Source: Amycolatopsis umgeniensis (GTDB lineage: Bacteria; Actinomycetota; Actinomycetes; Mycobacteriales; Pseudonocardiaceae). From it: DNA of 64,000 nt. A program made the translations under genes and the position numbers. The DNA lies in assembly GCF_014205155.1 (NCBI RefSeq), contig NZ_JACHMX010000001.1, forward strand, positions 1,364,001 through 1,428,000. The letters run 5' to 3'. This document shows, piece after piece, positions 51,401 through 57,737 of this stretch; positions within the stretch are counted from its first letter, which is position 1, and every line of letters begins with the position of its first letter. Under the pieces are notes generated by a model. That model was not told the origin of the DNA, ran no database searches, and was given only the letters and a program-made list of their open reading frames with translations.

Positions 51401-52068
51401 GGCTCGGAGACGCCCTGCGGCTGTTCGCCCCGGTGCTGCGCCCCGACTACGCGCGGATGATGCTGCGCCACCAATGGCTGCCCGACGTCGTCCGGATCGC
51501 GCTCGCGGCCGGGAACGAAGACGTCGCGAGGGAAGCGCTCGCCGTCTGCGTGGAGGAGGCGAGTCAGGAGACCGTGCCCGCCAGGGCCGCCGCGGCCGCC
51601 GCCCGGTGCCGCGCGCTGATCGACGGCGATCCGGAAGGCGTGCTGGCCGCGGCCGATCACTACCGCGAAGTCCGCCGCCCGATCGAACTCGCGGCCTCGC
51701 TGGAGGACGCCGCCGAACTCCTCGGCCGCGCCGGCTACCTCGAAGCGGCCACCCAGTCGCTCACCGAGGCGTGCGAAGTGCTCGGGCCGGTCGGCGCCAT
51801 CTGGAACATCCGCCGGGCGGAAAGCAGGCTGCGCCGCTACGGCGTGCTGAGCAGGGCTGAGCAGGGCCCCCGGCACGCCGGGGCGTTGTCGCCGCTGGAA
51901 CTGCGGGTCGCGCGGCTGGTGGCGGCGAAACTGTCCAATCCGGAGATCGCCGCGGAGCTGAGCCTGCCGAGGCGGACGGTGCAGTCGCTCGTTTCGCGCG
52001 TGCTGACCAAACTGCACGCCGATTCCCGGCTGACCGTCGGCGACCAGTTGCCGAGACGGCTCGCGTGA
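48415..52068 (+). CDS. SARP-ATPase regulator with LuxR C-terminus
   Basis: A 1217-residue regulator. It has a winged helix (residues about 5-90), the BTAD helical domain (to about 245), an ATPase (Walker A GEPGIGKSELL near 317, Walker B LVLVIDDLHWADEAS near 418), TPR-like repeats over about 680-1130, and a LuxR-type helix-turn-helix (LSPLELRVARLVAAKLSNPEIAAELSLPRRTVQSLVSRVLTKLHA). Having DNA-binding domains at both ends is unusual for SARP proteins. GTG at 48415 follows GGAG; a GTG at 48373 is less likely. The N-terminal 600 residues parallel the preceding gene, pointing to tandem duplication. It ends 113 bases before the sugar-binding lipoprotein gene, a possible target. Confidence 0.9.
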   Translation: MTNGLRVELLGPPRAWLEDVELKLGPARQRAVFATLAARCGQSVSLGELIADVWGGSAPASATGSVHTYVSGLRGAIRKAGGAAHEMLHSSGSSYVLRLDREALDVRLSEQDAAEARRLLARADQRGAAARLTTALGRWRGEAYSGVPGPFAEAERVRLAELQLTATELRAAALLGLGDHRELVAELTALVQRHPLRESLHETLMRALHASGRQTEALTAYRDARRVLRDELGVEPGVPLRELHQRILDGTEKPVTGSKPVPVRVVPPPVAKAIERGGQGHLPGRTRQVERLDGFVTDLLAGRGRPVWLEGEPGIGKSELLIAGLASAGARGCQLAWTAADELQQRFPLQVIMECLGVHHGAADPAKAKLAGELHAEPAHGNWGPTDPILSTVDKLLALVDETCAAGPLVLVIDDLHWADEASVLLWQRLAAATRQLPLLLVAATRTGHGRRDLAQLRRGIEARDGAIMPVEVLTEDEVTAVFEVILAAKLGPSLRPLVRRAAGNPLYAREIAHDLVRTGSLRIKAGVAEVTLNGTENAPRSLLAAVGRTLECLDPATTDILRTASLLGAEFAVEDLAALAGKSPLEVLQDLEPATTAGVIEYAGDKLAFHHPFQRQALYGGIAEPVRAALHRRAAEALARGGAPIKRVAEQLAAEPVPVDPWLVGWLTDNHIAVSNRAPHIAADLLRGALDSTVPTREQRETLIAALVRVLFRLEQDPEAEAEQAVKTVGDKADLAQMRHVLAALRYRRGDTPGAIEALADTADDPSMPELWRTSTRTLLANFRRGTLDDLDETERIARGLYVEAVEAGGRYPAAHAQQTLWLVHSIRREHDKALAAIDAALETTGDEAGLATLRFDLLDNRLFTLQNLDRLDEADATLHAGYETAARHGLPTGPQVSAAVHYYWTGRWDEALAELDSVTEDGPAITFYGVREPGAAALLLHGVAALIAGHRNERVSVRAHLEAAEAHSPSNSAERESCDFYLAAQAMAAEQRDRLGDALRLFAPVLRPDYARMMLRHQWLPDVVRIALAAGNEDVAREALAVCVEEASQETVPARAAAAAARCRALIDGDPEGVLAAADHYREVRRPIELAASLEDAAELLGRAGYLEAATQSLTEACEVLGPVGAIWNIRRAESRLRRYGVLSRAEQGPRHAGALSPLELRVARLVAAKLSNPEIAAELSLPRRTVQSLVSRVLTKLHADSRLTVGDQLPRRLA

Positions 52069-52181
52069 GCCGTCTCTTCGGGCAACGCCGTTGTCCCAAC
52101 GGACGACACGCGCTGCCACCGCCCGATCACCACGACATAATTCGCCTGCAGTCCGTGAATCGCGCACGACCGAGGAGAGTC

Positions 52182-53441
52182 ATGACCCGCCTGCTGGCCG
52201 GATTGGCGGCCTTCGCGCTGCTGCTCAGCGGCTGTTCGGGAAAGCCGGCGGAAACCGGCGGCCCGATCAAGCTGACCGTCGCCACCTTCGGCGAGTTCGG
52301 GTACGAGAAGCTCTTCCAGGACTACGAGAAGGCGCATCCGGGGATCACGGTCGAAGGCCGGGTCGCCGACTTCGAGACGCACCACCGTCAGCTCGCCACC
52401 GGCCTCGGCGCCGGACGCGGCGGCGCGGACGTGGTGGCGATCGAGGAGCAGTACCTCCCCAAGTTCCGCCAGTCGACGGACAAGTTCACCGATCTGTCCG
52501 AATTCGGCGCGCAGGGCCTCCGGGCGAACTGGCCCGGCTGGAAATGGGACCAGGGCACCGCGAACGACGGCAAGTTCGTGATGGGCCTCGGCACCGACAT
52601 GGGCAGCCTCGCCCTCTGCTATCGCCGTGACCTGTTCGCGAACGCCGGTCTGCCCGCCGATCGCGACCAGGTGGCCGCGCTGTGGCCGACCTGGGAGAAG
52701 TTCGCCGAAACCGGGGAGAAGTTCAGCTCGAGGGCGCAGGGCGTCAAGTTCGCCGACTCGGCGGGGACCATCTACACGGCAATGCTCAACCAGGCTCAGG
52801 AGAACTACTTCGCCAAGGACGACGCGTTCATCGGCGACACGAACCCGAACGTGCGCAAGGCCTTCGACCTGGCGGGCGGGATGGCGCTGAAGAAGGAGAC
52901 GGCCGCCGTCACCACCTTCACCCAGCCGTGGACGGTGGCGATCAAGCAGAGCCGGTTCGCCGCCATCACCTGCCCCGCCTGGATGCTCACCCAGATCGAA
53001 GAGGCGGGCGGCCCGGAACTGGCCGGCAAATGGGACGTCACCTCGATTCCCGGCAAGGCGGGCAACTGGGGCGGATCGTTCCTGACCGTCCCGAAGCAGG
53101 GCGCGCACCGCAAGGAGGCCTACGACCTCGCCGTCTGGCTCACCGCGCCGGAGCAGCAGAAACGGATCTTCCTCGAGAGCGGCCTGCTGCCGAGCGCGCT
53201 GGGCGCCTACCAGGACGGCGCCGTGCTTTCCCACACCAGCAAGTACTTCAGCGACGCGCCGATCGGCAAGATCTTCGCCGCGTCCGCCGAGGCACTGAGG
53301 CCGAACTACCGCGGGCTGCGCGACGGTGAGGTGCGGCCCGTGTACGGGCACGCGCTCGGCCGTGTCGAAGAGGGAAGACAAGCGCTCGACCAGGCCTGGG
53401 ACCAGGCTTCGACCGAAGGCCGCGCCGCGGCCGCCAAGTGA
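52182..53441 (+). CDS. Sugar ABC transporter substrate-binding lipoprotein
   Basis: A 419-residue extracellular solute-binding protein (family 1 type). The lipoprotein signal is MTRLLAGLAAFALLLSGCSG, with the lipobox Cys near residue 18. Then come IKLTVATFGEFGYEKLFQDYEKAHPGITVE, KWDVTSIPGKAGNWGGSFLTVPKQGAHRKEAYDLAVWLTAPEQQ, typical of oligosaccharide-binding proteins. ATG at 52182 follows GAGGAGA. The stop overlaps the beta-glucosidase start by 4 bases. The two matching permeases are on the opposite strand just beyond the glucosidase. No ATPase gene is here, so a shared MsiK-type ATPase elsewhere is likely. Confidence 0.95.
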   Translation: MTRLLAGLAAFALLLSGCSGKPAETGGPIKLTVATFGEFGYEKLFQDYEKAHPGITVEGRVADFETHHRQLATGLGAGRGGADVVAIEEQYLPKFRQSTDKFTDLSEFGAQGLRANWPGWKWDQGTANDGKFVMGLGTDMGSLALCYRRDLFANAGLPADRDQVAALWPTWEKFAETGEKFSSRAQGVKFADSAGTIYTAMLNQAQENYFAKDDAFIGDTNPNVRKAFDLAGGMALKKETAAVTTFTQPWTVAIKQSRFAAITCPAWMLTQIEEAGGPELAGKWDVTSIPGKAGNWGGSFLTVPKQGAHRKEAYDLAVWLTAPEQQKRIFLESGLLPSALGAYQDGAVLSHTSKYFSDAPIGKIFAASAEALRPNYRGLRDGEVRPVYGHALGRVEEGRQALDQAWDQASTEGRAAAAK

Positions 53442-54823
53442 GCGGGGACGGCGTGACACGCGGGTTTCCGGCCGGGTTCCGCTGGGGAACGGCCACGGCG
53501 GCGTATCAGATCGAGGGCTCGACGACGGCGGACGGCCGCGGACCGTCCATTTGGGACACCTTCACCGCGCGACCGGGCCGGGTGCTCGACGGCGCCACCG
53601 GAGATCCGGCTTGCGACCACTACCGGCGGTATCGCGAGGACGTCGGCCTGCTGAGCGAACTCGGCGTGCCGTACTACCGTTTCTCGGTCGCGTGGTCGCG
53701 GGTCATGCCGGACGGCCGCACGATCGAACCACGCGGGCTCGCCTTCTACGATCGCCTTGTCGACACGGTGCTGGAGCACGGGATCACCCCGATGGTCACG
53801 CTCTACCACTGGGATCTTCCTCAGGCGTTGCAGGACGAAGGCGGCTGGCCGAACCGCGATGTCGCGAGTCTCTTCGCCGACTACACCCTGACGGTCCACA
53901 AAGCACTCGGCGATCGCGTCCGGCAATGGACCACGATCAACGAGCCGTTCTGCGCCGCCTTCATCGGCTACGGCAACGGCGATCACGCGCCGGGTATCCA
54001 GGACGAGGGCGCCGCACTGGTGGCGGGGCACAACCTCCTGCTCGCGCACGGGCAGGCCGCGCAGGCGTTGCGCGCGGGCGGCGGTGAGCAGGAAGTGTCC
54101 ATCGTGCTCAACTTCGCGCCGGTGCTGACCGATGTGGACGACGCCGCGCACCGCGAGGCCGCGCGCAAATTCGACTTCCTGCACAACAGGTTCTTCCTCG
54201 ACCCGCTGCTCGGCCGCGGCTATCCGCCCGAGTTGCTGGCGGATCTGGAGCATCTCGGCACGCTCGAAGGGGCGATCGCGGACGGCGACCTGGAGATCGT
54301 CGCGCAGCCGCTGGACGTCCTGGGCGTGAACTATTACGCACCCGCCCGCGCCGTCCCGCTCGCGGACCCCGAGGCCGACAGCAACTGCCCGCTGCCCGGT
54401 CTGCGCGGGATGGACGTCACGCCACCCCGCGGTGACCTGACCTCGCTCGGCTGGGAGCAGCGGCCGGAGTCGTTCACCGATCTGCTGCTGTGGCTGCGTG
54501 ATCACTGCCCCGGCCTGCCGCTCGTGATCGCCGAGAACGGGGCGGCCTTCGAGGACGAGGTCGTGGACGGGCGCGTGCGCGACACGAAACGCGTGCGGTA
54601 CTTCGCCGAGCATCTCGCCGCCGTCCACGACGCGATCGAGCGCGGCGCCGACATCCGCGGCTACATGGCCTGGTCGTTGCTGGACAATTTCGAATGGGCC
54701 ATGGGGTACACGCAGCGGTTCGGCCTCGTGCACGTCGACTTCGAGACGCAGGAGCGGGTGCTCAAGGACAGTGCCCGGTTCTACGCGGACGTGGTGGCGC
54801 GCAACGGGCTTTCATCCCCGTAG
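53438..54823 (+). CDS. Beta-glucosidase, glycoside hydrolase family 1
   Basis: A 461-residue GH1 enzyme. The N-terminal signature is FPAGFRWGTATAAYQIEG. The acid/base Glu169 is in TTINEPF and the nucleophile Glu366 in LVIAENGAAF. WSLLDNFEWAMGYTQRFGLVHVDF near the end forms the aglycone/sugar site. No signal peptide, so it cleaves imported beta-glucosides (for example cellobiose-type sugars) in the cytoplasm. GTG start coupled to the binding-protein stop (GTGA). It converges with the permease gene and overlaps it by 12 bases. Confidence 0.96.
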   Translation: MSGDGVTRGFPAGFRWGTATAAYQIEGSTTADGRGPSIWDTFTARPGRVLDGATGDPACDHYRRYREDVGLLSELGVPYYRFSVAWSRVMPDGRTIEPRGLAFYDRLVDTVLEHGITPMVTLYHWDLPQALQDEGGWPNRDVASLFADYTLTVHKALGDRVRQWTTINEPFCAAFIGYGNGDHAPGIQDEGAALVAGHNLLLAHGQAAQALRAGGGEQEVSIVLNFAPVLTDVDDAAHREAARKFDFLHNRFFLDPLLGRGYPPELLADLEHLGTLEGAIADGDLEIVAQPLDVLGVNYYAPARAVPLADPEADSNCPLPGLRGMDVTPPRGDLTSLGWEQRPESFTDLLLWLRDHCPGLPLVIAENGAAFEDEVVDGRVRDTKRVRYFAEHLAAVHDAIERGADIRGYMAWSLLDNFEWAMGYTQRFGLVHVDFETQERVLKDSARFYADVVARNGLSSP

Positions 54824-55639
54824 CGCGCCGCGCATGACACCGTCGACCACCTTCCTGGCCAGCAGGATGAACAGCACGATGACCGGCAGGACACCGAGCG
54901 TGGCCGCGGTGAGCATCAGCGAGTAGTCGGTGAAGTAACCGCTGGCCAGCCGTGACAGTGCCACCTGGACGGTCGGGTGTTCGTTGGGGTCGAGCACGAT
55001 CAGGGGCCAGAAGAAGTCGTTCCACGCCGTCATGAACGTCAGCATCGCGAGCACCGCGGCCTGGGGGCGGATGGCGGGCATGGCGACGCTCCAGAACAGC
55101 CGCGCCGTCGAGCAGCCGTCGACGCGACCGGCGTCGAGCAGCTCGCTCGGGATCGCCTCCTCGCACGCCTGCCGCATCCAGAACACGCTGAAGGCGCCGA
55201 TGAGTCCCGGCACGATCACCGCTTCCAGCCGCCCGTACCAGCCGAGTTCGCCGACCACCAGGTAGAGCGGGATGACCCCGAGCTGGGCGGGCACCATGGC
55301 GGTGCCGATCACGACCAGGAAAAGCGAGTCACGGCCGGGGAACCGCAGGCGCGCGAAGGCGAATCCGGCCATGCTGGAGAGCAGGACGTTCGACACGGTC
55401 ACCGTGCCGGCGACGATCAGCGAGTTCTGCATCGCCAGCCAGAAGTCGACCGTTTCGAAGACCTTGCCCACGTTCTCGAGCAGGTTGCCGCCGGGCAGCA
55501 GCGGCGGGGTGGTCTCGCCGAGGGCGGAATTGTCCTTGGAGGACACCACGAAAGACCAGTACAGCGGGAAGATCGAGGCGATGCCGACGGCGAGCAGCAG
55601 CCCGTAGACGACGAAACCGGTCCGTTCCCTTGCCGCCAT
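54812..55639 (-). CDS. Carbohydrate ABC transporter permease (MalG-type)
   Basis: A 275-residue inner-membrane permease with six helices. The EAA loop that contacts the ATPase reads SELLDAGRVDGCSTARLFWSVAMPAIRPQ. Seen too: LFLVVIGTAMVPAQLGVIPLYLVVGELGW and SVFWMRQACEEAIP. It forms a pair with the MalF-type permease just upstream (3-base gap). Their binding protein is encoded on the opposite strand. Its substrate is probably a beta-glucoside or oligosaccharide, by its neighbour's activity. Confidence 0.94.
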   Translation of the reverse strand: MAARERTGFVVYGLLLAVGIASIFPLYWSFVVSSKDNSALGETTPPLLPGGNLLENVGKVFETVDFWLAMQNSLIVAGTVTVSNVLLSSMAGFAFARLRFPGRDSLFLVVIGTAMVPAQLGVIPLYLVVGELGWYGRLEAVIVPGLIGAFSVFWMRQACEEAIPSELLDAGRVDGCSTARLFWSVAMPAIRPQAAVLAMLTFMTAWNDFFWPLIVLDPNEHPTVQVALSRLASGYFTDYSLMLTAATLGVLPVIVLFILLARKVVDGVMRGALRG

Positions 55640-55642
55640 GCC

Positions 55643-56536
55643 TCACTCACCGCCCCGCATCCGGCGCACGAGCGAGAAGTTGAACAGCGCGAAGCCCGCC
55701 GAGAACAGGAAGAGCAGCCACGCGATGGCCGCCGCGTATCCGGCGTCGAACTCGCCGAACCCCTTCTCGTACAAGTACATGGCGAGCGTCTGGAACTGCC
55801 GGTCGGCGCCGCCGGTCCCGTTGGTGCCGGTGTCGTCGAACAGCTGCGGTTCGGCGAACAGCTGCAGCCCGCCGATGGTCGAGACGACGACGGTGAAGGC
55901 GATCGTCGGCCGGATCGCGGGGACGGTGATCGACCAGAACGTCCGCCAGCGCGAGGCGCCGTCGAGCATGGCGGCGTCGTAGCGCTCCTGCGGCACGGAC
56001 TGCATGGCCGCGAGGTAGAGCAGCGCGTTGTAGCCGGTCCAGCGCCACATCACCATCACGCTCACCGCGACGTGCGAGGCGAACCTGTCCGAACGCCAGT
56101 CCACCGGGTCGAGCCCCACCAGGCCCAGCGCCCAGTTGACGACGCCGTAATCCTCGGCGAAGAGCTGGCTGAACACCAGCGCCACCGCGACCACCGAGAC
56201 GACGTTCGGCAACAGCACACTGGCCCGCCACAGGGTCCGCGCGCGCAAGGGACGGTCGAGCAGCGCGGCGAGCCCGAGCGCGGCCAGCAGCTGCGGGACC
56301 GTCGACAGGACGAAGATGCTGACCGTGTTGAAGAGCGCGTTGTAGAAATGCGCGTCCTGGAGCAACACGGCGAAGTTGCCGAGCCCGGTGAACCCGGTGT
56401 CGCCGTTGATCAGATGCCAGTGGTGCAGCGCCACCCAAGCGGTGTAGAGCAGCGGGAAGAGGCCGAAAACGCCGAACAGGACGTAGAACGGCGCTGTCAT
56501 CAGGTATCCGGCGAGCCGCTCGCCCGTCCGCCTCAA
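55643..56536 (-). CDS. Carbohydrate ABC transporter permease (MalF-type)
   Basis: A 297-residue permease with six helices. It opens ERLAGYLMTAPFYVLFGVFGLFPLLYTAWVALHHWHL, the usual MalF/UgpA start, and has the EAA loop QERYDAAMLDGASRWRTFWSITVPAIRP. It probably starts at the TTG at 56536, which overlaps the DeoR stop (TTGA); an internal ATG 13 codons later is the alternative. It is the second gene of the deoR-malF-malG-like operon. Confidence 0.93.
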   Translation of the reverse strand: MRRTGERLAGYLMTAPFYVLFGVFGLFPLLYTAWVALHHWHLINGDTGFTGLGNFAVLLQDAHFYNALFNTVSIFVLSTVPQLLAALGLAALLDRPLRARTLWRASVLLPNVVSVVAVALVFSQLFAEDYGVVNWALGLVGLDPVDWRSDRFASHVAVSVMVMWRWTGYNALLYLAAMQSVPQERYDAAMLDGASRWRTFWSITVPAIRPTIAFTVVVSTIGGLQLFAEPQLFDDTGTNGTGGADRQFQTLAMYLYEKGFGEFDAGYAAAIAWLLFLFSAGFALFNFSLVRRMRGGE

Positions 56537-57294
56537 ACGATGATCACCTTGACGCCGGTCCGGGTGATTTCGTCGGCCACCCTGGGATCGACGCCGGTGT
56601 CGGTGATCAGGGTGTCGACGTCACAGAGGTCACCGAACCGGGCGAAGTGGTCGTTGCCGATCTTGGTGTGATCGGCCAGCAGCACCGAACGCCGCGCGGA
56701 CGCGATGGCGGCGCGTTTGACCATCGCCTCGGCGGTGTCCGGTGTGGTGAGCCCCCGCTCGACGGAAAGTCCGTCGGCTCCGATGAAGGCGATGTCGACG
56801 TAGGTGTCCTTGAGGGCGTTGAGCGCCCAGCTGTCGACCGAGGCCATGGTGTGGCCTCGAAGTCTTCCGCCGACCAGCATCAGCGTGATGCCGGGCCGGT
56901 TGGCGAGCGCGGAGGCGATCGGCAGCGAAGGGGTGACCACGGTCAGCTCGCGGTCGGCGGGGATGAGGCTCGCCAGCCGTCCCATGGTGGTGCCCGCGTC
57001 CAGCAGGATCGCGCCCTCGGCGGGGATCTGGTCGAGCGCGGCGGCGGCGATCCGGTCCTTCTCCGTCGCCATCACGGTGTCACGGACGTCGAGACCAGGC
57101 TCGATGCCCAGCCGCTCGACCGGGATCGCTCCCCCGTGCACGCGCCGCAGCACCCCGCTGCGCTCCAGCGCCGTCAAGTCACGGCGGACCGTCTCGCTGG
57201 TGATCTCGAAAGCGGCCGCGAGCGTCGCCACGTCGACGCGGCCGTCCTGCCGGGCCTGCTTGAGAATGGCGCGTTGCCGCTCTTCGGCGTACAA
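56533..57294 (-). CDS. DeoR/GlpR-family transcriptional regulator
   Basis: A 253-residue repressor. The N-terminal helix-turn-helix is ERQRAILKQARQDGRVDVATLAAAFEITSETVRRDLTALERSGVLRRVHGGAIP. The sugar-phosphate-binding DeoRC domain has ILLDAGTTMGRLA, LTVVTPSLPIASAL, and IAFIGADGLSVERGLTTPDTAEA. The start is a TTG, made credible by a strong AGGAGGTGA site a few bases before. It leads the permease operon and probably answers to a phosphorylated sugar derived from the imported glucoside. It may also control the facing binding-protein operon. Confidence 0.95.
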   Translation of the reverse strand: MYAEERQRAILKQARQDGRVDVATLAAAFEITSETVRRDLTALERSGVLRRVHGGAIPVERLGIEPGLDVRDTVMATEKDRIAAAALDQIPAEGAILLDAGTTMGRLASLIPADRELTVVTPSLPIASALANRPGITLMLVGGRLRGHTMASVDSWALNALKDTYVDIAFIGADGLSVERGLTTPDTAEAMVKRAAIASARRSVLLADHTKIGNDHFARFGDLCDVDTLITDTGVDPRVADEITRTGVKVIIV

Positions 57295-57737
57295 CGGTCA
57301 CCTCCTGCCCTGGCGGATGAGCGGTCATGGCGACAATAGTTGCTTTCTCACCGGTCCGACAACGGAACCCCTCGGTAACCGGGAGCCTTCCGCGGCGCTC
57401 TGTCCATTGAGGACACAGCGCCGGGTGGACTTCAGCTCGGCATTGCCCGAATCGGCGGCGGGTTTGCCCCTTCGGTCAGTCCTCGTGATCAGAGGGACGA
57501 CTCACGGACCTGTTGGGATTGCGTAGGTACCGAAGGCGCAGCCACGTTGCGAACGCCCCTTTCGCAACACACCCACACCCAAGACAGGCTCGTCTTACCC
57601 TCGCTGGACCCCGGATTCGCCACTCACCACCCCCCGTACCGGCGGTCCCGATGAACGAGACCCGGCGAACGGCGGATTTACAACGTTGTATCAACGATGT
57701 AAATCTGATCGCACCGGGCCAGGAAAGGGGAAACCCC
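57295..57737. promoter_or_regulatory. Divergent intergenic region, deoR operon and GH127-like gene
   Basis: 443 bases with no supported gene. A leftward sigma-70-type promoter is plausible: TTGTCG (57357-57362) and TATTGT (57333-57338) with an 18-base spacer, about 40 bases before the deoR TTG. An 8-base inverted repeat GTTGCGAA-N7-TTCGCAAC lies at 57546-57568. A LacI-type operator lies close to the GH127-like start. Confidence 0.55.
57679..57690. promoter_or_regulatory. LacI-type operator before the GH127-like gene
   Basis: TACAACGTTGTA is a perfect 12-base palindrome with the central CG typical of LacI/GalR operators. A second imperfect half-site pair, TCAACGATGTAAA, follows directly. They end about 35-48 bases before the start codon. 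No LacI-family gene is in the window. Confidence 0.6.

Noticed and set aside
49009..52167. A 1052-codon minus-strand open frame
   Set aside because: It is the antisense of the SARP-ATPase gene, whose domains and codon use are clear. The shadow has no recognisable motif.
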